Positions 1 through 8,195 are shown, counted from the stretch's first letter. The stretch: DNA of 21,577 bases from Candidatus Krumholzibacteriia bacterium (GCA_035649275.1 DASRJW010000074.1:1-21577); one strand, 5' to 3'. A program made the numbers and translations. The notes: generated from the letters alone by a model not told the origin.

Positions 1-1581
1 CCCTGCGAGAGCAATCCGAATTACACCGGCAAGCACGTCGGTTCGAACGAGTTTCAGTTCTACATCAACCCCACCGGCACGGCGCTCACCGACTCCATCG
101 GCGAAGGAGCGCTCTTCTTCGCCCTGCAGTCCCATGCCAACCGTTCCCAGGTGACCGACGAGGGCGTCATCCGGACCCGTGCCTTCGATGTCGAAGCGCC
201 CTTCATGCCCGACTTCCGTAACCAAGGCAAGCCCTTCGTCTTTTTCGGCTTCGGTTGTCACCTGAACGAGTTCGGCATCCCCAGCGAGGAGGCGTCGGCG
301 GAGGGGGACGCCCTCGGCGAGGTCTACCTCACGGTGCCATCCAAGGGAGCGGTGGCGAGCTACGCCAGCACGGGTTACGAGTTCCTGGGGCCCAACAACC
401 GCTTCCACGAGATCCTGTGGTCCGCCATCTTCAACAAGGACTACGCCAGGGGCCCGGAGGGCGGGGCCGTCGACTCCGACACGCTGCAGTCCCGTTGGCT
501 GCTGTCGGCGTTACTGCAGGTGGGCGAGACCTCCGACGGCGACCCCGGGATCATCGACCGCCAGTGCCTGCTCGGGGATCCGCTGCTGCGGCTCGACGCC
601 GGTGTCCCGCGCTTCAAGGTGGTGCGGCTCGTGAACGGAATCCTCACCGAGGACGGCCGCATCGGCGCCCTGGTGCCCTCGGATTCCGTGCGCGTCACCG
701 TGGAGGTGCGGGACGAGCAAGGCATCGACTCGCTCTGGGTGGAGAAGCGTTTCCGTGACGGTCGCCGGGTCCCTATCCCGGCGTCGATCGTCGCCATCGC
801 CGGCGTCGACACGGCGGCGCAGATACGGGCCAAGCGGGGCTACGCGGTGGCCTTCGCCGTGCTCTTCGACACCTGCGATTTCGATCTGGCCATTGGCGCC
901 CGCGACCTCTCCGGCCGCGTCTCGGAGCTCTACGGCCGCGGCCAGTTCGAACAGCAGCTCATGGCCAACGGCTTGCCCGTGGAGAACGGCAGCGTGGTGG
1001 ACGCCCGCACCGCCTTCCGCTACGTGGTAGCGAACTGCGTCCCCGATTCCACCCTCGACCTCGCAGTGTTCCTGGACGGCCAGCCGGTCCAGGGGGTGAG
1101 CACCACCCCGGACGAGCACTTCTTCACCTGGTTCGCGGACTTCGGCTGGAGCGTGGCGCCTGGAACGCACCTGCTCAGCTTCCGCCTCGACGGGCGGGAG
1201 ATCGCCGCGCTGTCCCTCGTGGTGCCCGGCGCCTTCGCCTTGCGGGACGTGCTCGCCTTCCCCAACCCCTTCGCCGACCGGACGCATTTCTTTTTCAATC
1301 TGGACTCCGAGATCAGCGGCGGGCACGTGCGCATCACCGATTTGAACGGGCGTACCGTGCGCATTTTCGATCTGCGCGGCGGCGCCTTGCAGGACCTGCG
1401 TCCGGAGCCGGTGCCGGGCGGCGGTCTGGGTACCACGATGGCGCTCAACTACGTCGAATGGGATGGGACGGACAGCGCCGGAGAACAGGTCGCCAACGGC
1501 GTGTACTTCTACGACATCCTCATCACCGACGTGTCCGGACAGGAGATCAGGAAGCGCGACAAGGTGGTCGTGATGCGCTGA
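1..1581 (+). CDS. Peptidase C25 (gingipain-type) protein, C-terminal part, with FlgD-like Ig domain
   Basis: The frame is open from base 1 and the gene is cut at its 5' end, leaving 526 residues. Seen: a His-containing stretch ALQSHANRSQ, then FFGFGCHLNEFG with the candidate nucleophile Cys, followed by the C25-typical segment about GAVASYASTGYEF and the hallmark LLGDPLLRLD. The last ~95 residues (FPNPFADRTHFFFNL ... VEWDGTDSAGEQVANGVYFYDI) form a FlgD-like Ig domain of the sort that ends many secreted FCB-group proteins and resembles type IX sorting domains. Known of the family: secreted cysteine endopeptidases with a His-Cys dyad, and also PorU-like sortases. The role is probably extracellular or surface proteolysis. 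The missing N-terminus would carry the signal peptide. The gap of 110 bp to murQ suggests a separate transcription unit. Confident on family, not on substrate. Confidence 0.85.
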   Translation, partial: PCESNPNYTGKHVGSNEFQFYINPTGTALTDSIGEGALFFALQSHANRSQVTDEGVIRTRAFDVEAPFMPDFRNQGKPFVFFGFGCHLNEFGIPSEEASAEGDALGEVYLTVPSKGAVASYASTGYEFLGPNNRFHEILWSAIFNKDYARGPEGGAVDSDTLQSRWLLSALLQVGETSDGDPGIIDRQCLLGDPLLRLDAGVPRFKVVRLVNGILTEDGRIGALVPSDSVRVTVEVRDEQGIDSLWVEKRFRDGRRVPIPASIVAIAGVDTAAQIRAKRGYAVAFAVLFDTCDFDLAIGARDLSGRVSELYGRGQFEQQLMANGLPVENGSVVDARTAFRYVVANCVPDSTLDLAVFLDGQPVQGVSTTPDEHFFTWFADFGWSVAPGTHLLSFRLDGREIAALSLVVPGAFALRDVLAFPNPFADRTHFFFNLDSEISGGHVRITDLNGRTVRIFDLRGGALQDLRPEPVPGGGLGTTMALNYVEWDGTDSAGEQVANGVYFYDILITDVSGQEIRKRDKVVVMR

Positions 1582-1598
1582 CGGTCTTCCGGGGAGCG

Positions 1599-1619
1599 GC
1601 GTTCCCGCGCGCGGAACGC
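1599..1619 (+). other. Perfect inverted repeat in the protease-murQ gap
   Basis: GCGTTCC and GGAACGC form a perfect 7-bp stem with a 7-nt loop, starting 18 bp after the protease stop codon. The position fits a transcription end, but no T-run follows on either strand, so I call it a hairpin and only possibly a terminator. The rest of the gap up to the murQ ribosome binding site shows nothing else. Confidence 0.4.
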
Positions 1620-1691
1620 GCGGGTACGTGGATTGCAATGTCCGTCCCGACGACGAGGGCCCACGGGCGCAGCGGCAGGCGGAGCGGAAGC

Positions 1692-2648
1692 ATGGGCGAG
1701 GGGGCCGGGCGCAGCAGGGTGTCCGAGGCCGAGACGCGACGTATCCTGGACGAGTTGCAGCAGCTCGTGACCGAACAGCGGAACGAGCGCACCCGCGACA
1801 TCGATCTCGTAGACCTCGAAACCTGCCTGCGTCTCATCAACGACGAGGACCAGCGTGTCCCCGAGGTGGTGCGCGGGCAGATCCCCGCCATCGCCCGGGC
1901 CGTGACGTTGGTGGAGCGCAGCCTGCGCTCCGGCGGCCGGCTCGTTTACCTGGGAGCCGGCACCAGCGGCCGCCTCGGCGTCCTCGACGCTTCCGAATGT
2001 CCACCCACCTTCGGCAGCGAGCCGGGGCAGGTGGTGGGAATCATCGCTGGCGGGACCGAGGCGCTGCAGCGCGCGCAGGAAGGTGCCGAGGATCGCGAGG
2101 ACGATGCCCGCCGCGATCTGGAAGCTCTGGGGCTCGAACGGCGCGACACCCTCGTCGCCCTCACCGCCAGCCGGCGCACGCCCTACGTCGTCGCCGGCTT
2201 GCGGTACGCGCGCACGGTCGGGGCGGCCACGGTGTTCATCACCTGCAACACGCCGCCCCCCGACATGGAGGCGGATGTGGTGATCGCTGCCGTCGTCGGT
2301 CCCGAGGTGCTGGCGGGTTCGACACGCCTCAAATCGGGCACGGCGCAGAAGCTCGTCCTCAACATGCTCTCCACCGCCACGATGATCCGTCTCGGCAAGG
2401 TGTACGAGAACTTGATGGTGGATCTGCGCCCCACGAGCCGCAAGCTGGAGGAGCGCAGCAAGGGCATCTTGATGCAGCTCCTCGGCCTCGCCTACACGGA
2501 TGCAGCGGCCCTCCTCGAGTCGGCGCGCGGTTCGGTGAAGCTGGCGCTGTTCATGGGCCTCGCCGGGGGCAGCGCTGCGGAAGCCGAGAAGCGCCTGGCG
2601 GCCGCAGGGGGCGTCTTGCGTCGCGCCCTCGGGAAGGAGCCGGGATGA
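1692..2648 (+). CDS. murQ: N-acetylmuramic acid 6-phosphate etherase
   Basis: MurQ cleaves the lactyl ether of MurNAc-6-phosphate to give GlcNAc-6-phosphate and D-lactate in the cytoplasm. Seen: the SIS-domain signature YLGAGTSGRLGVLDASECPP, with the conserved Glu of SECPP that acts as general acid, EGAED holding the second conserved Glu, the segment SGTAQKLVLNMLST and NLMVDL. The length (318 aa) is normal for the family. I chose ATG 1692 because GGAG lies 7 nt upstream and the N-terminus then matches the family; ATG 1638 in the same frame is the alternative. The stop overlaps the start of the next gene (ATGA), indicating translational coupling. It sits with anmK and a SpoIID-type transglycosylase, which together make a recycling pathway. 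Assignment is secure. Confidence 0.96.
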   Translation: MGEGAGRSRVSEAETRRILDELQQLVTEQRNERTRDIDLVDLETCLRLINDEDQRVPEVVRGQIPAIARAVTLVERSLRSGGRLVYLGAGTSGRLGVLDASECPPTFGSEPGQVVGIIAGGTEALQRAQEGAEDREDDARRDLEALGLERRDTLVALTASRRTPYVVAGLRYARTVGAATVFITCNTPPPDMEADVVIAAVVGPEVLAGSTRLKSGTAQKLVLNMLSTATMIRLGKVYENLMVDLRPTSRKLEERSKGILMQLLGLAYTDAAALLESARGSVKLALFMGLAGGSAAEAEKRLAAAGGVLRRALGKEPG

Positions 2649-3700
2649 AAACCCGCCCCCTGACCGTCGCGGCCTTCGTGACGCTCCTCGGCGCCGCGCC
2701 GCTCGGCGCCGCGCCGCACGGTGCCGACGAACCGCTCGTGGACCTGGAGTCGCTCAACCGCCACATCGGCATGGAGTACCAGAGCGCCGTCACCTATGAA
2801 GAGCTGGTGGAGGAGGCGCTGGCGCGGCCGCTGGTGTTGCTCGGCGTGGTGCACGACCAGGAGTGCCCGGCGCGGCAGCTGCAGCGTCTCATCCTGGAGC
2901 TGCAGCAGCGCTCGGCGTCTCCCGTAGTTCTCGGCGTCGAGTTCGTCGACCGCGATGACGATGACATTCTGCAAGCCTTCCTCGCCGGCAGCATGGACGA
3001 GAACACTTTCCTGGCCCGGGTCTACCCGACGAGCCTGCTGCTCTCTCCGCAAGTGGGTCGATCGCACCTGGAGATCCTGCGCTTCGCACGCTTGCATCAC
3101 ATCGCCGTGCTGCCCCTCGAGAGCCGGCCGTCGGGGGCGCGCTCCCGGACGCTGCGCAACGCCGAGATCCGCTTCCATCTGGCAGAGCAGCTCGGCCGGC
3201 ATCCGGAGGAGCGCCTCGTCGTCATGTACGGCGTCGATCATGTCCTCGGCGAGGACGACATCGCCGCCGGCTTGGGGACCGATCCCCTGGTGGTGACGAG
3301 CTACGCCGACAGCGTGCAGGAGCACTTCCGCCGCCGGCACGGACGGTACCCGCGGCCGGGTGAGGTGCTCCGCCTGCGCCCCGGCGTCTTCCTGGATCCA
3401 TGCGAAGAGCCGCACAGCCGGCACTTGCTCGGCCTCGGGAGCGGCGAAGCCAGGGAGTGGTTGCTCACGGTGCTCGAGTCGGTCTACTTCGGCCAGCGCG
3501 ACTCCCTGGAAGTTCTCGTGGCCGCCCTCGGCGATCCCGACGTGCGCTGGCGGCGGGCGGCGCACCACGCTCTTCGCTTCGCTTCCTCGGCCGACCTGGG
3601 CTACGATCCGGAGGCCGAGCCCGGCAGCCGCCGGGAGGCGCAGGCGCGCTGGCGCGCCTGGTGGGATGCGAAGCGAGCCGCGGGCCCCACGGCGCCCTGA
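2645..3700 (+). CDS. ChaN-like (DUF399) exported protein
   Basis: A 351-residue protein with an N-terminal signal peptide (MKTRPLTVAAFVTLLGAAPL) and no obvious lipobox. Seen: LVLLGVVHDQECPARQLQRL, VVLGVEFVDRDDDDILQAFLAG and VVMYGVDHVLGEDDI, the blocks of the ChaN/DUF399 superfamily, whose characterised member is a haem-binding lipoprotein and whose fold relates to TIKI and erythromycin-esterase-like enzymes. The C-terminus (DPDVRWRRAAHHALRFASSADLGYDPEAEP ... RWRAWW) resembles the last HEAT-like repeat found in many proteins of such lineages. It starts within the murQ stop and ends 40 bp before anmK, so it is part of the cell-wall recycling operon. Its activity there is unknown; haem binding or hydrolysis of a wall-derived compound are both open. 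Family call is good, function is not known. Confidence 0.75.
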   Translation: MKTRPLTVAAFVTLLGAAPLGAAPHGADEPLVDLESLNRHIGMEYQSAVTYEELVEEALARPLVLLGVVHDQECPARQLQRLILELQQRSASPVVLGVEFVDRDDDDILQAFLAGSMDENTFLARVYPTSLLLSPQVGRSHLEILRFARLHHIAVLPLESRPSGARSRTLRNAEIRFHLAEQLGRHPEERLVVMYGVDHVLGEDDIAAGLGTDPLVVTSYADSVQEHFRRRHGRYPRPGEVLRLRPGVFLDPCEEPHSRHLLGLGSGEAREWLLTVLESVYFGQRDSLEVLVAALGDPDVRWRRAAHHALRFASSADLGYDPEAEPGSRREAQARWRAWWDAKRAAGPTAP

Positions 3701-3740
3701 GCCGTGCCGCGCTGCTCCTTCGCGGGTGCGGAGGTTCGGC

Positions 3741-4976
3741 GTGCTCGAGCATCTCCTGGCGCTGGCGCGCAAGCCCGAGCGCCGTGTTGTCGGCCTCATG
3801 TCCGGCACCTCCATGGATGGAATCGACGCGGCCCTCGTTCGCATCCAGGGCGGCGGCCCGTCGATCCGCGTGAAGCTGGAGCGCTTCGCCTGCTTTCCTT
3901 ACGAGGGGACGCTCCGCGAGCGCCTGCTGCAGACGGCCTCCGGCGCGGCGTCGAACGCCCTCGACCACGCGGAGCTCGACTTCGCGGTGGCCGGGGCGTT
4001 CGCCCAGGCGGCTCTCGCCCTCGTGGACGTGGCGGGTCTGGCAACGCGGGATGTGGACCTCATCGGCAGCCACGGACAGACACTGGCGCATCGCGCCCCC
4101 GGCCCCGGCACCTTCGAGCCCCGGGCCTCGACCTGGCAGGCTGGTTCCGGCAGCGTCATCGCCGCGCTCACCGGCGTTCCCGTCATCGCCGACTTTCGCT
4201 GCGCCGACATCGCCCTCGGCGGCACTGGCGCGCCCCTCGTTCCCTATGCGGATTGGCTGCTCCGGCGCAGCGCGAAGGAAAGCCGGCTGATCCTCAACCT
4301 GGGCGGTATCGCCAACGTCACCTATCTCCGCGCCGGTTGCGCCCGCGAGGACGTGCTGGGCTTCGACGTCGGTCCAGCCAACATGGTGCTCGACTCCTTC
4401 GCGCGTGCCCTCCTCGGCCGCGACATGGACGCAGATGGAGCGGAAGCGGCACGCGGCAGCGCCGACTCGGAATGGGTGGAGGCTCTGCTCGGCGACGAGT
4501 TCTTCGCCCGGCCGGCGCCGAAGGCCGCGGGACGCGAAGAATTTGGCGGTGCCTACGTGGAGCGCTTGCTGCGCGAGGGCAAGGCCCGCGCTCTGGGGCG
4601 CGCTGCGCTCCTCGCCTCGGCGTTGGAGCTCACCGCCCAGGCCGTGGCGCGGGCGAGAGCGCAGCCGCCGCTGGCCAGCGAGCCGGTGGATGCGGTGTAC
4701 GTGACCGGGGGCGGCCGCCGGAACGGCGCCCTCATGCGCCGCCTTGCCACGCTGCTTTCGCCGAGCCGGGTGCAGGGCCTGGAAGTGCTCGGCATCGACA
4801 CCGACGCGAAGGAAGCCGTGGACTTCGCGGTGCTCGCCAACGAGAGTCTTCTCGGACACGCATGCAACCTGACCCAAGTCACGGGGGCGCAGCGGCCTTG
4901 CATCCTTGGCACCCTGGCGCTCGCTGGCGTGCCCGTGTCGCACTCCACCCCGCCGGAAGCAGGACGCCTTTCGTGA
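3741..4976 (+). CDS. anmK: Anhydro-N-acetylmuramic acid kinase
   Basis: AnmK phosphorylates and opens 1,6-anhydroMurNAc to MurNAc-6-phosphate, the MurQ substrate. Seen: the ATP-binding opening VVGLMSGTSMDGIDAALV, GSHGQTLAH, DFRCADIALGGTGAPLVP, LNLGGIANVTYL, the catalytic-Asp block GFDVGPANMVLDSF, KAAGREEFGG and VTGGGRRNGALMRRL. The product is 411 aa, somewhat longer than the ~370 aa E. coli enzyme. I chose GTG 3741 because GGAGG at 3730-3734 is 6 nt upstream and the kinase motif follows after 15 residues; no ATG fits better without cutting the first strand. The stop codon overlaps the next gene's GTG start (GTGA). Together with murQ it gives the complete two-step cytoplasmic recycling route. 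Assignment is secure; the start is likely. Confidence 0.95.
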   Translation: MLEHLLALARKPERRVVGLMSGTSMDGIDAALVRIQGGGPSIRVKLERFACFPYEGTLRERLLQTASGAASNALDHAELDFAVAGAFAQAALALVDVAGLATRDVDLIGSHGQTLAHRAPGPGTFEPRASTWQAGSGSVIAALTGVPVIADFRCADIALGGTGAPLVPYADWLLRRSAKESRLILNLGGIANVTYLRAGCAREDVLGFDVGPANMVLDSFARALLGRDMDADGAEAARGSADSEWVEALLGDEFFARPAPKAAGREEFGGAYVERLLREGKARALGRAALLASALELTAQAVARARAQPPLASEPVDAVYVTGGGRRNGALMRRLATLLSPSRVQGLEVLGIDTDAKEAVDFAVLANESLLGHACNLTQVTGAQRPCILGTLALAGVPVSHSTPPEAGRLS

Positions 4977-6250
4977 GCGCCGTGCCGCACCGTCGCCAGA
5001 GATGGCTCGTCTGCCTCGGGCTCGGGCTCCTGGGCTGCGCTTCCCGTCCCGTCCCCCTCCCGACGCCGGCGACGCCGGCGGAGTCGACACCGGAGCTGCC
5101 ACCCGAACCCCGCATCCGCGTTTGCATCGCCGAGGCGGTGACCAGCGTTTCGTTCTCGTATGCCGGCAACGTGCGGCTGCGGCCCGATGCCAGTGAGGCA
5201 CAGGATCTAGCAGGCACCGGGGTGCTCGCTGCCGCGGTGAAGGACGGCGCCATCCAGGTGCGCCGGAACGCGAACGCTCTTTGCAAGAGCGCCGCCCGCC
5301 TCGACCTGGAGCCGCTGGACGGGGCGACGCGCTGGCGCGTCGGCGACACCCAGTACCGTGGCGGGTTGCAGCTCGTGCGCACCGGCGACCTCCTCACCCT
5401 GGTGAACGAGCTCCCCCTGGAGGAATACCTGCGCGGCGTCGTGCCCTGGGAGATCGGCAAGCAGGAACCGTCGGCGGCGGCAGCGCTGGAGGCGCAGGCG
5501 GTGGCAGCGCGCACCTACGCCTACAAACGCATCGGCAGGTACCCCGAAGCCTCCTTCGACGTCTATGACGATGTCACCGATCAGGTCTATCAAGGCTGTC
5601 GGCGGGAGGATTCGCTGGCGAACGTGGCGATCCGGGCGACCTCCGGTCTCGTGCTGCGCGACCGCGACGGTCCCATCGAGGCCTACTACTCCTCCACCTG
5701 CGGCGGCCATACGGCGCGCATCGAAGCGGTGTGGAACAAGCCACCCGAAGCGGCGCTGCGCGGCGGGCGCGACGCCGCGGCGGACGGTGGCTCCTACTGC
5801 GCCGGCTCGCGTCACTTCCGCTGGAGCGAGTCCTGGAGCGGCGCCGGTCTCGAGCGCATCTTGCAGGAAACCTTACCGCGCGAGATGGGATGGCCCGTGG
5901 GCACACCGGTCGGGGCCCTCGTGGACCTCGAGATCGTCGCCCGTGACGAGAGCGGGCGCGTGCAAGAGCTGCGCGTGCAGACCAGCGTCGCCACCTTCCG
6001 TGTCCTCGGAGACCGCAGTCGCTGGGTGCTGCGGCCGCGTGATCGCGCCATCCTGCGCAGCACGCTGTTCCTCCTCGAAGTGGAACGGCAGAACGGTGCC
6101 ATCGTGCGGGTGATCGCCTATGGGGGCGGCAACGGTCACGGTGTCGGCATGTGCCAGATGGGGGCGATCGAGATGGCGCGCCGCGGCATCGGCAGCGCCG
6201 ACATCCTGGCGCACTACTACAACGGTGCCGCGCTGGTGCGCATGTACTAG
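4973..6250 (+). CDS. SpoIID/LytB-type peptidoglycan lytic transglycosylase, lipoprotein
   Basis: A 425-residue protein with a lipoprotein signal (RRQRWLVCLGLGLLGCASRP, lipobox LLGC), so probably anchored to a membrane on its outer face. After a Pro-rich linker comes the SpoIID domain: LPLEEYLRGVVPWEI with the probable catalytic Glu (residue 160), LEAQAVAARTYAYKR, YYSSTCGGHT with Cys and His in the metal-site position, and the closing GGGNGHGVGMCQMGAIEMA. Known of the family: SpoIID cleaves denuded glycan strands as a lytic transglycosylase, releasing 1,6-anhydroMurNAc ends. That product is the substrate of AnmK, encoded just upstream and coupled by a 4-bp overlap. Nothing suggests sporulation here; SpoIID homologues are common in non-sporulating bacteria. 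GTG 4982 is an alternative start. Confidence 0.92.
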   Translation: MSAVPHRRQRWLVCLGLGLLGCASRPVPLPTPATPAESTPELPPEPRIRVCIAEAVTSVSFSYAGNVRLRPDASEAQDLAGTGVLAAAVKDGAIQVRRNANALCKSAARLDLEPLDGATRWRVGDTQYRGGLQLVRTGDLLTLVNELPLEEYLRGVVPWEIGKQEPSAAAALEAQAVAARTYAYKRIGRYPEASFDVYDDVTDQVYQGCRREDSLANVAIRATSGLVLRDRDGPIEAYYSSTCGGHTARIEAVWNKPPEAALRGGRDAAADGGSYCAGSRHFRWSESWSGAGLERILQETLPREMGWPVGTPVGALVDLEIVARDESGRVQELRVQTSVATFRVLGDRSRWVLRPRDRAILRSTLFLLEVERQNGAIVRVIAYGGGNGHGVGMCQMGAIEMARRGIGSADILAHYYNGAALVRMY

Positions 6251-6270
6251 CGGTGCCCGAGGAGGAACCG

Positions 6271-6858
6271 ATGCACCTCGTTCTCGTCCGTCATGGCAGC
6301 GCCACGCGCGGTGGTCCCTGGGCCGACGTCGATCGCCCGCTCCTCGACGAGGGCGAACGTCAAGCGGCGCAGGTGGGACGCACGCTGTCGCGCTTGGGAG
6401 CACGGCCGGCGCGGTTGTGGACGAGCCCGGCGGCGCGCTGCCGGCGGACGGGAGAGATCATCGCCGCCGCACTCGGATTGGAAGCGGCGCAGGTGCGCGT
6501 GCAGGAAGAGCTCGCCGGTGGAGCTGGAGCGGCGGGCATCCTCGCGGCGCTGTCTCGCGCCGCGACGCAGAGCGAGGCGCCCTGGTGGATCGTAGTGGGG
6601 CACGAACCGGATCTCGGCATGCTGTCGCGGCATCTGCTGGCGTCGGCACACTCTCTACGCCTCGTCTTCGCTCCCGGCGCCTGCATCTGCCTGGATCTCG
6701 AGGATCACGGTTGGGCCCCGCCGGCGACGCTGCGCTGGGCGCTGACGCCGGAGGTCCTCGCGCTCGTGGCCGCTACGGGGGCGGAAGAGAAGCAGGCGCT
6801 CTCAGGAGCGCGCAAACGACCGGAGGATTCCAGCGAGGAAGGGCAGAGGATCCCGTGA
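6271..6858 (+). CDS. SixA-type phosphohistidine phosphatase (histidine phosphatase family)
   Basis: A 195-aa cytoplasmic protein. It opens with MHLVLVRHGSA, the RHG motif of the histidine phosphatase (phosphoglycerate mutase-like) superfamily at residues 7-9, has WTSPAARCRRTGEII for the second Arg, and VVGHEPDLGML with the second catalytic His. The short form and these blocks match SixA, which dephosphorylates phosphohistidine in phosphotransfer proteins; a small-molecule phosphatase cannot be excluded. The start is fixed by GGAGGAA at 6261-6267, 3-9 nt before the ATG. It follows the SpoIID gene by 20 bp and may be the last gene of the recycling operon. Its last 57 bp overlap the end of the convergent ATP-grasp-like gene. 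The tail from about residue 173 is charged and probably disordered. Confidence 0.85.
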   Translation: MHLVLVRHGSATRGGPWADVDRPLLDEGERQAAQVGRTLSRLGARPARLWTSPAARCRRTGEIIAAALGLEAAQVRVQEELAGGAGAAGILAALSRAATQSEAPWWIVVGHEPDLGMLSRHLLASAHSLRLVFAPGACICLDLEDHGWAPPATLRWALTPEVLALVAATGAEEKQALSGARKRPEDSSEEGQRIP

Positions 6859-7794
6859 CGACCAGGGCGGACGCAGCGAGAGGAGCGGTGCTTCCTCTTG
6901 CAGACCGGGTTTTGCCAGGGCGAAGGAGCGCGAGAGTTGCTGCCCCGCGCGGCGTGGCTCCACCGCGATGCCGGTCAGGCTCGCAGCCCAGAGCGAGGGG
7001 AAGTCGACGCCATCCTCGGCCGCGAGCGCCCAGGTGTTGCCGGGGATGGTGCCTGCCGCTTGGAGATCGATCCTGCCAAAGCGATCCGGCCCCCAGATGA
7101 GGCGGGCATAACCGCGGAGCTGCCGCGTCCGCACCCAGGCGAGGCTGCGTTCCAGAACATCTTCGCCTTCGACGCTGGTCACGAGGACGAGCGGCGGCAC
7201 ACCGGCGACCCAGGCGAGGATGCAGGCTCCGGTGCAGCACCCAGCCGCGTCGACGACGAGTTGCACCTCGAAGGCAGGTTCGCCCCGCAGCACCGTGCGC
7301 CGGAGCGCCTTCTCCGTCCGAAATTCCTCCGCGTCATAGCCGTGCAGGTCGAGGGACTCTAGGTGCGCCAGCGCGTAATGCGGTTCGAGTGTCGGGCGCG
7401 AGGCGCGCAGGAGCTCGCGCCCGCGGCGCGAGCAGGGGATGAGGAGCGGCCGCGGCTCGAGATGGGCCGCGAGTTCCAGGAGCCGGGCGTTCCAGGCGAG
7501 GGGGTGGTGCTCGGGGTCGGGCAGGAGGTGCCGTTGGACACCGCGGGCCCAGAGCGCCGGCTCGAAACGGCGCGGCGAGAGCAGATGCAGCGGATTCCCC
7601 TGCCGCCGCAGACTCCACACGGCGAGCAGCGTCGCCGCGTCGGGGTCGACGAGCACCACCGGGTGGGGCGCGACGTGCTCGTCTGCACCCGGTTCGGGAG
7701 CCGGCGTTGGCTGTTCTGCGTCGGCGCGCGGCCACTCCTCGAGGCGTTCCGCTTCGAGGACTTCGCTGGTTGCGATCCGATCGGGCTCCCGCAC
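6802..7794 (-). CDS. ATP-grasp-like protein, apparently lacking the central nucleotide-binding subdomain
   Basis: A 330-aa protein. N-terminal part (HPVVLVDPDAATLLAVWSLRRQG, LHLLSPRRFEPALWA, LLELAAHLEPRPLLIPCSRRG) has the pattern of the pre-ATP-grasp domain of D-aspartate-ligase/carboxylate-amine-ligase relatives. The C-terminal part (FEVQLVVDAAG ... GYARLIWGPDRFGRIDLQAAGTIPGNTWALAAEDGVDFPSLW) looks like the end of an ATP-grasp domain. Between them only ~40 residues remain where relatives have roughly 80-100, and I find no clear lysine-containing adenine-binding block. It may therefore be an inactive or regulatory paralogue, or my family call may be wrong. Start GTG 7794 is chosen because GGAGG ends 4 nt upstream; a longer frame to 8040 runs through non-coding-like sequence and the tRNA promoter. 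It converges on and overlaps sixA by 57 bp. Confidence 0.5.
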   Translation of the reverse strand: MREPDRIATSEVLEAERLEEWPRADAEQPTPAPEPGADEHVAPHPVVLVDPDAATLLAVWSLRRQGNPLHLLSPRRFEPALWARGVQRHLLPDPEHHPLAWNARLLELAAHLEPRPLLIPCSRRGRELLRASRPTLEPHYALAHLESLDLHGYDAEEFRTEKALRRTVLRGEPAFEVQLVVDAAGCCTGACILAWVAGVPPLVLVTSVEGEDVLERSLAWVRTRQLRGYARLIWGPDRFGRIDLQAAGTIPGNTWALAAEDGVDFPSLWAASLTGIAVEPRRAGQQLSRSFALAKPGLQEEAPLLSLRPPWSSRDPLPFLAGILRSFARS

Positions 7795-7999
7795 GGTGCC
7801 TCCAGACCCTGCAACCCAAGGTGGCGACAGTGGCCTGATGTGGCGACAGTGGCCTGCCGAACGGCGGGCTCGCTGCACGGAGCGTGCCGGGAAATCCTGC
7901 CTGCCGCGATGTGGCGCGCGTCGTCGGGATGCGCGCACAGGATCGCGCGCCGCTGCGGTCTGGGGTACGCGTGGCTTACCGCGTCGACTACGCGGCGCG
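7795..7999. other. Intergenic stretch between ATP-grasp-like gene and tRNA-Asp promoter
   Basis: About 205 bp separate the divergent ATP-grasp-like gene and the tRNA promoter. It contains a 17-bp direct repeat (listed separately) and otherwise nothing I can name; I see no convincing promoter for the minus-strand gene. Confidence 0.5.
7821..7856. repeat. Tandem pair of a 17-bp direct repeat
   Basis: GTGGCGACAGTGGCCTG occurs at 7821-7837 and again at 7840-7856, two bases apart (period 19). It lies 27 bp upstream of the GTG start of the minus-strand ATP-grasp-like gene, beyond its ribosome binding site. A repeat of this spacing could be a double operator or simply a recent slippage duplication. 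Confidence 0.8.
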
Positions 8000-8028
8000 T
8001 TGACACGTATGGAATGATCTGTTAGCTT
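8000..8028 (+). promoter_or_regulatory. Sigma70-type promoter of tRNA-Asp
   Basis: A consensus -35 TTGACA (8000-8005) is followed after 17 bp by TAGCTT (8023-8028). A start near 8035 would place the transcript about 19 nt before the mature tRNA 5' end. This is the best promoter match on the plus strand of this part of the window. Confidence 0.75.
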
Positions 8029-8053
8029 GCCTCGGCTCACCGAGTGCTGGATC

Positions 8054-8131
8054 GGGGACGTAGTTCAGCCTGGTTAGAACGCCGGCCTGTCAAGCCGGAG
8101 GTCGCGGGTTCGATCCCCGTCGTCCCCGCCA
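8054..8131 (+). tRNA. tRNA-Asp (anticodon GTC), CCA encoded
   Basis: Acceptor stem GGGGACG (8054-8060) pairs with CGTCCCC (8121-8127); discriminator G and an encoded CCA follow (8129-8131). The anticodon arm is CCGGC-CTGTCAA-GCCGG with anticodon GTC at 8089-8091, reading Asp codons. The T arm is GCGGG-TTCGATC-CCCGT (one G-U pair) and the D arm uses GTTC/GAAC. All conserved positions are intact, so it should be functional. It stands alone, with its own promoter and without a visible T-rich terminator before the convergent phosphatase gene at 8196. Confidence 0.97.
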
Positions 8132-8195
8132 GCCCACCCTGCCGCTCTCCACCAATCCCCGCCACTTCCGCGACGCCCCTCCGCGGTGTGCCGCC

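Noticed and set aside
1638-1691. Upstream ATG 1638 as the murQ start
   Set aside because: No ribosome binding site is visible ahead of it and the added Arg/Ser-rich residues are not part of the family N-terminus; kept only as an alternative.
3465-5201. 578-codon minus-strand frame opposite anmK
   Set aside because: Shadow of anmK and the SpoIID gene; no motif, His/Arg/Gly-rich.
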